DNA from: JBGVMW01 sp045125095
GTDB taxonomy: Bacteria > Bacillota > Clostridia > Lachnospirales > Lachnospiraceae
NCBI GenBank assembly: GCA_045125095.1
Contig: JBGVMW010000134.1
Span: forward strand, 1-22,683
Length of the DNA stretch: 22,683 nt
Direction of reading: 5' to 3'
Made by a program: the position numbers and the translations under genes. Below, in pieces: positions 11,042-19,133 of this stretch. The notes under the pieces are model-generated. The model was given only the letters and a program-made list of their open reading frames with translations. It had not been told where the DNA came from and made no database searches. Every line of letters starts with the position of its first letter. The stretch's first letter is position 1.

Positions 11042-11557
11042 TTACATTTTTTTGACATCTGTGAAACTAATCTCTACCGGCGTTTCACGTCCGAACAAGT
11101 CGACATTAATTGTGACAATCTGCTTACTGTGGTTCATTGTCTGGATTACACCTACGGTATCCTTCCAAACACCGGCAGTAATTGCTACGGTATCGCCCTC
11201 AGTGAAGTCAACAACAATGTTTTCTTCCTGAATTCCTAACGGGCGCATTTCCTCCTCAGTAAGCGGCACCGGCTTAGACCCTGGTCCAACAAATCCGGTT
11301 ACACCTCTTGTATTACGAACAACATACCATGTATCATCATTCATAATCATGTTAATCAGGACATAACCAGGAAACATTTTCTTCTGAGCCTGCTTCTTGG
11401 CACCGTTTTTAACCTCAACTACTTCCTGCATCGGAACACGAACTTCTAAAATCTGTTCTTCAAGGTGTCTGTTTTCGATTGTCTTCTCAATGTTGGCCTT
11501 AACCTTGTTCTCATACCCTGAGTAGGTATGTACTACATACCAGTTTGCCTCTGCCAT
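11042..11557 (-). CDS. nusG: Transcription termination/antitermination factor NusG
   Basis: NusG binds RNA polymerase across the clamp and links it to pausing, termination and, in some species, ribosomes. The 171-residue product has the N-terminal NGN domain (NWYVVHTYSGYENKVKANIE, with KMFPGYVLI) and a C-terminal KOW domain at about 120-170 (EGDTVAITAGVWKDTVGVIQ). AAGGGTG lies 5-6 bases before the ATG. It is 16 bases downstream of secE, the classical secE-nusG pair. Confidence 0.98.
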   Translation of the reverse strand: MAEANWYVVHTYSGYENKVKANIEKTIENRHLEEQILEVRVPMQEVVEVKNGAKKQAQKKMFPGYVLINMIMNDDTWYVVRNTRGVTGFVGPGSKPVPLTEEEMRPLGIQEENIVVDFTEGDTVAITAGVWKDTVGVIQTMNHSKQIVTINVDLFGRETPVEISFTDVKKM

Positions 11558-11573
11558 ATTATCACCCTTGTCC

Positions 11574-11780
11574 TTACTTAACTAAGAAATCAATACCATA
11601 CTGGATCGCATAATCCAATATAGCAATTATCACACTCACTACAGCTGAAATAATTACAACCGCAGTAGTCTGCTTGACAACCGTATCTTTGTCTGTCCAA
11701 CTGATTCGTTTGAACTCTGCTTTTAAGCCGGTAAACCATGCTTTGATTTTACCCGGCTTCTTTGTTGAAGCTTCTCCCAT
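11574..11780 (-). CDS. secE: Preprotein translocase subunit SecE
   Basis: SecE is the small essential membrane subunit that clamps SecY in the protein-export channel. I start at the ATG at 11780 (MGEASTKKPGKIKAWF), giving 68 residues, because GGAGGT lies 5-6 bases upstream; a start 21 bases earlier lacks such a site. The short cytoplasmic part has FKRISWTDKDTVVKQT, typical of Gram-positive SecE. One membrane helix follows at about residues 40-66. It sits between rpmG and nusG. Confidence 0.95.
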   Translation of the reverse strand: MGEASTKKPGKIKAWFTGLKAEFKRISWTDKDTVVKQTTAVVIISAVVSVIIAILDYAIQYGIDFLVK

Positions 11781-11803
11781 ATCGTACCTCCGGTTTGTCA
11801 AAA

Positions 11804-11953
11804 TTACTTTGTTTCTTTGTGTAAAGTATGTCTCTTACAGAAACGGCAGTATTTCTTTGTTTCCATTCTGTCTGGATGTGTCTTCTTGTCCTTTGTCATG
11901 TTGTAATTACGCTGTTTACATTCTGTACATGCCAATGTGATCTTTGTACGCAC
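11804..11953 (-). CDS. rpmG: 50S ribosomal protein L33 (GTG start)
   Basis: L33 is a small 50S protein near the E site. The frame begins at GTG (11953) and gives 49 residues, MRTKITLACTECKQRNYN onward, ending KRHTLHKETK. AGGTGG lies about 6 bases before the GTG. Cysteine pairs CTEC and CRFC make this the zinc-binding (C+) form of L33. It is the first gene of the secE-nusG-rplK-rplA transcript, 23 bases ahead of secE. Length and motifs fit the family fully. Confidence 0.95.
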   Translation of the reverse strand: MRTKITLACTECKQRNYNMTKDKKTHPDRMETKKYCRFCKRHTLHKETK

Positions 11954-12019
11954 AACTTCCACCTCGCTTTAAATTCATTTTTTGCAATCCAAGTCTTTTC
12001 TCTGTCTAAATTTAGGCAT

Positions 12020-12075
12020 AAAAAAAAGACCTACTTCCATGTCGCCATTCAAATGTACCACATGGAAGCTAGTCT
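12020..12075 (-). terminator. Intrinsic terminator of the FliD-like gene
   Basis: On the minus strand the arm at 12075-12060 (AGACTAGCTTCCATGT) pairs with 12042-12028 (ACATGGAAGTAGGTC), with a small irregularity, and eight T follow. Only transcripts coming from upstream contain both arms. Transcripts started at the overlapping rpmG promoter would lack the first arm. Confidence 0.8.
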
Positions 12076-12080
12076 GTCAA
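12052..12080 (-). promoter_or_regulatory. Promoter of the rpmG-secE-nusG-rplKA operon
   Basis: On the minus strand TTGACA (12080-12075) and TACATT (12057-12052) are separated by exactly 17 bases. The predicted start near 12045 gives a leader of about 92 nt. The spacer coincides with the first arm of the upstream gene's terminator hairpin. The -10 matches the consensus at four of six positions. Confidence 0.6.
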
Positions 12081-12138
12081 CCGTTTTTTTCGGTGCGGCA
12101 ACAACCATAAAAATCTCTATCGTTGTCACCGACCTTTA
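12076..12138 (-). repeat. Hairpin just after the FliD-like gene
   Basis: CGGTG and CAAC pair with GTTG and CACCG around an AT-rich loop, directly after the stop codon. On the minus strand A residues follow, not T, so it is not a classical terminator. It may protect the mRNA 3' end or be incidental. Confidence 0.35.
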
Positions 12139-13449
12139 TTAACAATAACTATTAAAAAGCATTCCGCTATATACGGAACTGATATAAGGACTTATAAAAT
12201 TATTTTTCGGATTCTTATAAGCAACAATTACCTTATCAATATACTCCATCGGATCCATAATTGCATGATTCGTTACCTGCACTAATGCATTTTTAAATCC
12301 AGTGAGCTGCTCTAAGCTCTCCTTGTAAGTCTCTTTATCCTCCGTTGCCTGACACAGAAGGGATTGATCTATATTCAGGCTTCCATCTTTATTTACCATA
12401 AGCCCCAGAGACTCCAAATCATTCCGATAGTTGCGAACAACATCTTTATAATCTCGTACCAGTTTCTTGCTCGCTGACTCTTCCTCGCCAAAGCTTCGCA
12501 CTTTATCCAAAAAGGCATTGTATTCGTCCACAAAAGCTGTCACATGATGCTCCACCGCTTCCGTGTCGGTAACAAATCCAATCTGAACTGCCTTTCCCGG
12601 CTCAGATACCTGATTCAGAGTGATTTCAAAAGCTCTCCCTTTGGTGAAAGTGTTCGTTGCCGTCAGATATTCCTTTCCATCCACCACAATTTCTCCATCC
12701 TTTGGATACTCTGCAATCTCTCCTATGCCCAGATAGGAAATCAAGCCCTTGTGTCTGCTTGAACGTTCATCTGATATTTTAAAATATTCCGCTCCATCTT
12801 CCGGACGTCCCGTTGCCTGTGATTCTATGCGAAGCGCACTCATTGTCGTATCTTTCTGCTGATATTCCACAGAAGCCACAAGGCCAATACTTGATTTGTT
12901 TATCATCCGTGCAATCTTTTCCTGAATTTTTGCATTTGTATCCTCTGATGTAACACCCACCTGAAATTCATAATCCATTCCGTTCATGCTTACATCGAAA
13001 GAATAGGTATCTGGCGAAAGTCCCAATTGCTCAGAAGGCATAAATTGTCCTGCATTCATTTGCGCAGACGCCAGACTTTTTACTTCTAAAGAAAATCCTT
13101 CTTCCGTATCTGATGTTTCTTCTCCGATATACTTTGCTGTGACAATGCTCTCATCCTCTGATACAGCCATCTTACGATCAAACAACCGCTCTGTATTGCC
13201 ATTCGTCAACTCAGAAATCAGGTTTTTCAATCCTCTGGCACTTTCCTTCAAATCCACAGCAATTCTTCTGTTCTCATCTGTATAATCAATCTTATAAACC
13301 GGTGTCTCTTTATTAATTTTTACCATAGTCTGATATACATTGCGTAATTCAGATACCTTATGTGCATCAAATCGAGACTGACCCTTTTTTAGAGATGAAG
13401 TTGTATAATAATTGTACGCATTATAATACAACGAATTAATTACAGCCAT
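12139..13449 (-). CDS. FliD-like protein (flagellar cap / hook-associated protein 2 related)
   Basis: The product has 436 residues from the ATG at 13449, chosen because AGGGGTGG lies 5-6 bases upstream; a GTG or ATG further up lacks a site. The middle resembles FliD: SLEVKSLASAQMNAGQF, then TYSFDVSMNGMDYEFQV and NAKIQEKIARMINKS, which is the usual layout of the FliD D2-D3 region. The C-terminal part (VTAFVDEYNAFLDKVRSF) is predicted helical, as in FliD. The first 70 residues do not show the standard FliD N-terminal opening, and no other flagellar gene is nearby. FliD caps the growing flagellar filament; whether this one does is unproven. It has its own promoter and terminator. A divergent secreted or structural paralogue is the alternative. 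Confidence 0.55.
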   Translation of the reverse strand: MAVINSLYYNAYNYYTTSSLKKGQSRFDAHKVSELRNVYQTMVKINKETPVYKIDYTDENRRIAVDLKESARGLKNLISELTNGNTERLFDRKMAVSEDESIVTAKYIGEETSDTEEGFSLEVKSLASAQMNAGQFMPSEQLGLSPDTYSFDVSMNGMDYEFQVGVTSEDTNAKIQEKIARMINKSSIGLVASVEYQQKDTTMSALRIESQATGRPEDGAEYFKISDERSSRHKGLISYLGIGEIAEYPKDGEIVVDGKEYLTATNTFTKGRAFEITLNQVSEPGKAVQIGFVTDTEAVEHHVTAFVDEYNAFLDKVRSFGEEESASKKLVRDYKDVVRNYRNDLESLGLMVNKDGSLNIDQSLLCQATEDKETYKESLEQLTGFKNALVQVTNHAIMDPMEYIDKVIVAYKNPKNNFISPYISSVYSGMLFNSYC

Positions 13450-13518
13450 ATAACCACCCCTCTCTTCCATGACAGGCACATACAAGGACTACATATGATG
13501 GACTCACCTTTATAATCT

Positions 13519-13586
13519 TTCCCTGCTGTGTTCCTGTTGTATAGCAGTAATCAATCACTTCTTACACCGTCAGCTTCCCTGCTGTG
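13519..13586. repeat. 12-bp direct repeat in the FliD-like gene leader
   Basis: The sequence ttccctgctgtg occurs at 13519-13530 and again at 13575-13586, 56 bases apart. Both copies lie in the 5' leader between the predicted promoter and the start codon. They could be paired binding sites for a regulator; nothing else supports this. Confidence 0.5.
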
Positions 13587-13619
13587 CAACATATAAATTT
13601 CAAGCAACCTTATATTTCT

Positions 13620-13649
13620 ATTATATAATAAAAGGCCTGATAATTGCAA
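13620..13649 (-). promoter_or_regulatory. Probable promoter of the FliD-like gene
   Basis: On the minus strand TTGCAA (13649-13644) and TATAAT (13625-13620) are 18 bases apart, a fair sigma-A match. I see no sigma-28 motif. The -35 overlaps the loop of the SNF2 gene's terminator hairpin. The leader would be about 165 nt. Confidence 0.5.
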
Positions 13650-13661
13650 TTGTCAGACCTT
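13632..13661 (-). terminator. Intrinsic terminator of the SNF2 helicase gene
   Basis: On the minus strand AAGGTCTGA and TCAGGCCTT form a 9-bp stem with one G-U pair and a 12-nt loop. TTATTATAT follows. It lies about 80 bases past the helicase stop codon. Confidence 0.75.
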
Positions 13662-13742
13662 AATTTCTAATATTTCGTGAGTATTTGCCAAAATTCATCT
13701 AATTTTCAGTCATTCATCACCAGAAATTCACTGTACACGATC

Positions 13743-16700
13743 TTAAGAAAGTATTGATATTAGTTCTTCCTTGGACATTTCTGCTGTCGCCATGCCCTCT
13801 CCGGAAACAATCTGATCTGCAAGCTGCATTTTATTTTCCTGAAGCTTTAGAATCTTCTCCTCAATGGAATTCTTCATAATTAACTTATACACGGTCACCA
13901 TATTTTTCTGTCCAATGCGGTGTACACGATCCGTTGCCTGATTCTGTGCTGCCATATTCCACCATGGGTCAAAATGAATGACTATATCTGCTGCAGTCAG
14001 ATTCAATCCCGTTCCTCCTGCCTTCAGGGAAATCAAAAATACTTTTGTATCGTCTGACTGAAACCGTTTCACCATATCTGCTCTGGTTGCCTTTGGGGTA
14101 GCACCGGTCAATGTAAAATGGGAAATATCCTTTTTATGCAATGCGGCAGAAATTCGTTCCAGCATCGTAGTAAACTGTGAAAAAATCAAAATCTTATGAT
14201 CTGAGGCCACTGCGTTTTCCACAATCTCTAAGCATACCTCAAGCTTTGCTGCAGAAGCCTTATAATCTTCATACACAAGCGCCGGGTCACAGCATAGCTG
14301 ACGTAATCTTGTAAGTCCAGCCAATATCTCTAATTTGTTTGTCTTTACCTCTGACTCAGACTGGGATGCAATCATACTCCGCAACCTTGCTGTATATGCC
14401 TGATACAGTTTCCACTGTTCTGACTCTGCCTTTGCATACACAACTTCTTCTAATTTTTCCGGCAAATCCTTAAGAACATCCTTTTTCAGCCGGCGAAGAA
14501 TAAACGGGCGCACCATGCGCTGTAGCTGTAAAATCGTTTTTTCATCCTGATTATTTACAATCGGTGTTTCAAAATCTTTTTTAAACTTGGAATACTGATA
14601 AAGCAGTCCCGGCATCAGATAATCAAAAATACTCCACAATTCACTCAAACGGTTTTCCACCGGTGTTCCCGTTAATGCAAACCGCACTTTCGAAGAAATC
14701 AGCTTAACTGCCTTTGACACCTGGGTATTCTGATTCTTAATATACTGTGCCTCGTCAATGATTTCTGTATGAAACTGTATGGTGTCATATTCATCCACAT
14801 CTCGTTTCAGTAAATCATAAGAAGTTATCACCACATCATATTCCTGCAGGTGCAAAAAAGCTTCTTTTCGGACTTTAGCGGTACCAGCTAACACCATTAC
14901 TTTTAACTCTGGTGCAAAACGTTCCAATTCCTGTTCCCAGTTAAATACTAACGATGCCGGACAGACAATCAGACTGGTTCTGCTCTCATCCTTCATGGAC
15001 AGCAGATATGCAATCACCTGAATGGTTTTACCCAGCCCCATATCATCTGCAAGAATACCACCAAATCCTAATGTTTCTAATGTTCGCAACCATCGATATC
15101 CTGTCTTCTGGTATTCTCTGAGAACAGAGCCTAAAGAATCCGGCACCTCATAATCACTATCTTCCACTGTCTTCATATCGCGTATTAAATTTTTAAAATA
15201 GCTGTCCCGCTTCAGCGTAACGTTTCCTCCGCTTTCATGGAACAATCTGTCTAAATATAAGGCGCGGTATTTTCCCACTGTGATTTTCTTTTCCAGCAAT
15301 TCCTTTGCCGAAAGATTTAATACATCCACCATATCTGCTAACAACGAGAAATTGCTATCCTCTAATTGTATAAAATCACCGCTCTTTAAACGATAATAAT
15401 TCTTACGCTGGCGATATGCACTAAGCAGCCCCATCAGTTCCTCTAATGGTAACTCACCTGTATCAACCTCTAGTTCCAGCAAATCACTTTTTACCGATAC
15501 ACCTACTGACATTTTCCTTGACGGCTGCACCTTTACTCTTTTCAAGGCATCTGATACATATACTTCGCCATATTGTTGCAGTTCTTCAATCCCTCGTTCT
15601 ACCAGACGAAACAGCCGCTCATCATCCTGAACGAAAAATATCTGTTCATCCCCGTCATCCGTTCTACTACCCATGTAGGCATTGACACACATCATCGCTT
15701 CCGTTTCTTTTTTGACATCACGATAATGCTGTACGGTATCTATTTTTTTAATCATGCTGAACTGATCGTCTCCATACACCGCCACAGGCTTACAGGTAAT
15801 CATTTCTTTTGCTGGTGCATCTAAATAAAAACGAATGCTACATTCTTCCGGCATATATTGTGCTACCTGCATATTGATTTCCTGTAACACACCAAACTGC
15901 TCCATAATCGGCACTACAGCACCACAAAATGCACGCACATCTTTTTCTGCCAGATACATTGCGTTATCTGCGGTAGGCGGAATATAGTTCAATAACGGCT
16001 CACAGGCCGACTTCATTTCCTTACTACATCTGCATATCTTGTTCTGTTCCCTGTCTATCTTATACAAATGGTCACGACCAGTAAGGCAAATCACTGAATC
16101 ACGATACACAAGTACACCTTTCGGCACTTTCTCTATATAGAAGTTCAGTTTGAAATCCTGTTCTACTATGGTGTAAGGAAGACCTTTATCATAAGCTGTC
16201 TGCAAATCAATCGTTTGCCCTAAAAGCAATGCAAACAATTGGTCTATATCACTTTCTGAAAGTGCAAACTCCCTCAGCTTCTCTGAACCATAAAAACGAC
16301 CGTTACTTAACATGGTTCTATACAACTCCATATGCGCCATAATAAATTCGTATAACGGCTGGCTATCCTCTGTAAAAATACCATCATCATGCACAACTTC
16401 TAATTCTTTTCCATAACTAACTGTTTGCTTTTTATGGCAGGCGTCTGCAAACGCCACCAAATCTTTAATCACATACAGCCTTTTGTTACCTATTTTAAAA
16501 TCTACTTTAGCACCTTCTGATGATAACAGGATTCTCGGAACCAGTCGTACCGTTCCCAGATCACGCTTTGTCATTATATCTTGAAACCCATGATAGGAAA
16601 TCTTCTGAATCAGTTTTTTGGCTACACCTGATGTTGGTCTGGTAATTTCGCCATTCTTACGCAAAAATTGAAACCGGTACAGCGCGGCACCAGCATGACG

Positions 16701-16964
16701 GCAAAGTCCCCATGGAGCCCTTGCGCAATTACATCTGCATGCTAATGGATAATCCTGTTCATTCAATATTACATCTACCACATATGGCTTACGACTCTCA
16801 TACACAACCGCATGAACCTGTATGGTATCTTGATGTCCCCAGTACGGTTCCCCGGATGACACTTCTAATTCAATAACCAGATTGTTCGTGTACAGTCGCT
16901 TGGCTTCACTCGCTTCTCTATATTCACTTGTGTATTTTTTCATATATTCATCATTGATTGCCAT
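13743..16964 (-). CDS. SWIM zinc-finger SNF2-family DNA helicase/translocase
   Basis: This is a bacterial Swi2/Snf2 ATPase, a family that moves along double-stranded DNA or strips proteins from it. The ATG at 16964 gives 1073 residues and follows GGGAG by 5 bases; a GTG four codons earlier has a poorer site. An N-terminal SWIM finger (CxC...CxH: C76, C78, C88, H90) is followed by a long accessory region of about 500 residues. The ATPase core then shows Walker A DDMGLGKT (about 640-647), DEAQ (about 737-740), LTGTPVENRLSELWSIFDYL, and the C-terminal lobe with AGGTGLNLTAADIVIHFDPW and QATDRVHRIGQ. All core motifs look intact. It lies 82 bases after thyX, with no terminator seen between. Its substrate is unknown; links to transcription recycling or defence would be speculation. 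Confidence 0.93.
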   Translation of the reverse strand: MAINDEYMKKYTSEYREASEAKRLYTNNLVIELEVSSGEPYWGHQDTIQVHAVVYESRKPYVVDVILNEQDYPLACRCNCARAPWGLCRHAGAALYRFQFLRKNGEITRPTSGVAKKLIQKISYHGFQDIMTKRDLGTVRLVPRILLSSEGAKVDFKIGNKRLYVIKDLVAFADACHKKQTVSYGKELEVVHDDGIFTEDSQPLYEFIMAHMELYRTMLSNGRFYGSEKLREFALSESDIDQLFALLLGQTIDLQTAYDKGLPYTIVEQDFKLNFYIEKVPKGVLVYRDSVICLTGRDHLYKIDREQNKICRCSKEMKSACEPLLNYIPPTADNAMYLAEKDVRAFCGAVVPIMEQFGVLQEINMQVAQYMPEECSIRFYLDAPAKEMITCKPVAVYGDDQFSMIKKIDTVQHYRDVKKETEAMMCVNAYMGSRTDDGDEQIFFVQDDERLFRLVERGIEELQQYGEVYVSDALKRVKVQPSRKMSVGVSVKSDLLELEVDTGELPLEELMGLLSAYRQRKNYYRLKSGDFIQLEDSNFSLLADMVDVLNLSAKELLEKKITVGKYRALYLDRLFHESGGNVTLKRDSYFKNLIRDMKTVEDSDYEVPDSLGSVLREYQKTGYRWLRTLETLGFGGILADDMGLGKTIQVIAYLLSMKDESRTSLIVCPASLVFNWEQELERFAPELKVMVLAGTAKVRKEAFLHLQEYDVVITSYDLLKRDVDEYDTIQFHTEIIDEAQYIKNQNTQVSKAVKLISSKVRFALTGTPVENRLSELWSIFDYLMPGLLYQYSKFKKDFETPIVNNQDEKTILQLQRMVRPFILRRLKKDVLKDLPEKLEEVVYAKAESEQWKLYQAYTARLRSMIASQSESEVKTNKLEILAGLTRLRQLCCDPALVYEDYKASAAKLEVCLEIVENAVASDHKILIFSQFTTMLERISAALHKKDISHFTLTGATPKATRADMVKRFQSDDTKVFLISLKAGGTGLNLTAADIVIHFDPWWNMAAQNQATDRVHRIGQKNMVTVYKLIMKNSIEEKILKLQENKMQLADQIVSGEGMATAEMSKEELISILS

Positions 16965-17046
16965 CTTCACTCCCACGCTTTCACTTCAGCGACTTTTCAT
17001 CCCTCACAACTTCTTCCGGTTCGACACTTTCATACAGGCTGAACAG

Positions 17047-17685
17047 TTATAAATTTTCAATAAACACTGGTAGTTTCTCTTTAAACAATTCGTAAATCAC
17101 AGTTGTCACTTCCCGCATCTGTGGGTGTGCACCAGCAGCCATACGAAGACGGATAAAATGTCTCCACTCACGCAGATTCATAGTCATTACAATCTCTGTC
17201 TTTAAGGAATTAGGTAAAATAGAACGTGCTTCCTGTGGTGTTGCACCAGCCTCTAACATTTCAAAATATTTCTTTTCTGCATATTCCATTGCTTCGTTCC
17301 AGATACGGTATTTCGTCTTGTCCTTTTCCTGATTCAAGTCATAGGAAAATCCTGTTGCAATATCTATTACCGATATCTGGTTTCCAAATTTTTCATTAGA
17401 ATAATTGCAATATCTTGTACTCTCCTGAGAATAACTTGCTACACGATGGCGAACAATCTCATGTGTAACACCGCGGTCACATGTAATACGCAATGTAACA
17501 TTTTCATGTTCGATAACTGACTCATGTCCTCTTTTTAATATACCTCGAATAAATGTTTCCGCAGAATCTTCTGTAATTCTATCCTCGCTCTTATAGCATA
17601 CTCGCCCTATTTTTTCCAACTTCTTTAATATATCTTCATATGAATTCATAGAAATCACTTCTACTTCTGGTTTTACTAGTAACAT
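17047..17685 (-). CDS. thyX: Flavin-dependent thymidylate synthase ThyX
   Basis: ThyX methylates dUMP to dTMP with methylenetetrahydrofolate, FAD and NADPH, replacing the unrelated ThyA. The 212-residue product shows the signature RHRX7S as RHRVASYSQES (R79, H80, R81, S89), followed by TRY. The C-terminal region MNLREWRHFIRLRMAAGAHPQ contains further substrate- and flavin-contacting residues typical of the family. AAAGGAAA lies about 5-6 bases before the ATG at 17685. It has its own promoter and a leader dyad. The SNF2 helicase gene follows and is probably co-transcribed. Confidence 0.96.
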   Translation of the reverse strand: MLLVKPEVEVISMNSYEDILKKLEKIGRVCYKSEDRITEDSAETFIRGILKRGHESVIEHENVTLRITCDRGVTHEIVRHRVASYSQESTRYCNYSNEKFGNQISVIDIATGFSYDLNQEKDKTKYRIWNEAMEYAEKKYFEMLEAGATPQEARSILPNSLKTEIVMTMNLREWRHFIRLRMAAGAHPQMREVTTVIYELFKEKLPVFIENL

Positions 17686-17699
17686 AATTATTTCCTTTC

Positions 17700-17726
17700 G
17701 TAACTATTCAGTACTCTCATAGTTAC
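17700..17726 (-). promoter_or_regulatory. Perfect 8-bp dyad in the thyX leader
   Basis: GTAACTAT (17726-17719 on the minus strand) and ATAGTTAC (17707-17700) are separated by 11 bases. The dyad ends directly before the ribosome binding site. It could be an operator or an mRNA hairpin that affects translation. Confidence 0.55.
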
Positions 17727-17754
17727 ACCCTTTCTTTTCTACATAGTTCACCTT

Positions 17755-17783
17755 ATTGTAACTGAGGGAGTGCCCGCTGTCAA
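17755..17783 (-). promoter_or_regulatory. thyX promoter
   Basis: On the minus strand TTGACA (17783-17778) and TACAAT (17760-17755) are separated by exactly 17 bases. This is a strong sigma-A match. The predicted start near 17748 gives a leader of about 63 nt. Confidence 0.8.
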
Positions 17784-17832
17784 TTTTTCTTTATTATCTG
17801 AGCGTGCATAGCAAAAAAGGAGGCATACCGGG

Positions 17833-17849
17833 CACTAAGGCTGTAAAAT
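17833..17849. repeat. 17-bp copy of the left-edge repeat
   Basis: The bases cactaaggctgtaaaat are identical to 7-23. Here they overlap the last base of the glycosyltransferase stop codon and its 3' flank, and the second arm of the palindrome is missing. It may be a half-element left by a dispersed repeat. Confidence 0.5.
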
Positions 17850-19021
17850 TACATCATCTCCAACATTTGCTGAATTCGTATCTCATAGGTGTGATACTTC
17901 TTTACCTTCTCATAGCCATTTGCCGCAATTTTCTTTCGTTCTTCCTCATGGGTAAGGTAATATGCGCATTTATCCTCCAGTTCCTCCATACTGTTATAGG
18001 TTTCTAAGTCCTGTTCCAACACAAAATGTTCTGGCAACTCTGTCTGATAATTGGATATCAGAAACCCTCCGCATCCCAAAATGTCCCAGACCCGCTGGGA
18101 TATTCCCGTCTTAATACTCTTTGCAGTTGGATTGAGATTGATTTTACTACAGCGAAAAATCTTTGGCATCTCATAGCGTGATTCTGCGCTTCCACGGTAA
18201 ATTACATTGTGCAGTAATGAAATATCACTTTGAGTATAGAAATGTACCGGAAACTTTTTCGCTAACCTGTTTAATATCTGAATCCGCTCCTGCTCAGATA
18301 TCTTGATTCCCAGATATTCATCTGCTATAAATTGTGCCGGTTGTACTTCATAATCGTCTGGCAGACTCTCCCAACTGACCACTTTTTGAAATTCTGCAAT
18401 CATATCCTCTGTCAAACGCTCTGCCAGAAAATTGCGCCCATACACTTTTTGCTGTTCATTCATCAATTTTTCTAAGTTCGCTTTAAGCTCTGGTGGCATA
18501 TTGGTAATTTTATTATATGGACATTTTTCTGAATACAAAGAGCCCACAAAGGAAATATCACTTGCATACTTTACTCGTTCCGCACTGGTGATTTTTTCGC
18601 AAGCCCTATCCCAGTGATTTACATTGGCAGCTAAGGGTAAATGATAGATATGCTCCGGATTTTTTGAATAATACTGCTCATAAAGTGCTCTGTCAAAAAT
18701 AAATATCCGATTATATTCTCCTCCCACCGCTTCTGAATACATAGTAACTACCGGGCTGTCCACCAACCAACAAATATATGGAATTTTCAATACATTACAC
18801 AATTTTGAAATAATTGGAATAAAATTGACAGAGAACACAAATTCATAGTCTCCGCTAAGAATTACTTCCGATAGATTTTTGATATATGTAACATCATAAT
18901 CCAGATTATCTATCTCTCTATTTATTTCTGCGACCTGATAGCCATTTTTTTGAAATGCTTCTATAATATCTGGTTCACAGATACTTTGATAACGACAAAT
19001 TATTATGTTTTTCTTTTGCAT
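17849..19021 (-). CDS. DUF3880/CgeB-like glycosyltransferase
   Basis: The 390-residue product resembles two-domain glycosyltransferases of the DUF3880 plus GT1-like type. The N-terminal half has IIICRYQSICEPDIIEAF and YICWLVDSPVV. The C-terminal half has IFRCSKINLNPTAKSIKTGI, QRVWDILGCGGFLISNYQ, and HYTYEIR-like KYHTYEIRIQQML at the end, typical of the nucleotide-sugar-binding domain of this class. AAGGGAG lies 5-6 bases before the ATG. In Clostridia such proteins are often linked to flagellin or surface glycan modification, which fits loosely with the FliD-like gene nearby, but donor and acceptor are unknown. I see no clear promoter or terminator. It has no signal peptide and is probably cytoplasmic. 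Confidence 0.75.
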   Translation of the reverse strand: MQKKNIIICRYQSICEPDIIEAFQKNGYQVAEINREIDNLDYDVTYIKNLSEVILSGDYEFVFSVNFIPIISKLCNVLKIPYICWLVDSPVVTMYSEAVGGEYNRIFIFDRALYEQYYSKNPEHIYHLPLAANVNHWDRACEKITSAERVKYASDISFVGSLYSEKCPYNKITNMPPELKANLEKLMNEQQKVYGRNFLAERLTEDMIAEFQKVVSWESLPDDYEVQPAQFIADEYLGIKISEQERIQILNRLAKKFPVHFYTQSDISLLHNVIYRGSAESRYEMPKIFRCSKINLNPTAKSIKTGISQRVWDILGCGGFLISNYQTELPEHFVLEQDLETYNSMEELEDKCAYYLTHEEERKKIAANGYEKVKKYHTYEIRIQQMLEMM

Positions 19022-19034
19022 GTTTTCTCCCTTA

Positions 19035-19068
19035 CATTGGCATTATGCCGGGATCTGAATTTGTGAAA
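19035..19068. repeat. Leader motif shared with the Rpn gene (copy 1)
   Basis: These 34 bases match 22371-22405 closely: cattggc, then atgccgg, then a diverged centre, then ttgtgaaa. The inner ggcattatgcc is a perfect palindrome. It ends 14 bases before the glycosyltransferase start, inside its leader. Function is unknown. Confidence 0.6.
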
Positions 19069-19133
19069 CTATATTCACTTTTTTTGTCAGAATGGCATCA
19101 CTTTTAAATACCATCCCCTTTTGATACCGGAAA

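Noticed and set aside
13450..13530. Sigma-28 flagellar promoter ahead of the FliD-like gene
   Set aside because: I looked for TAAA with GCCGATAA at the right distance and found no acceptable match.
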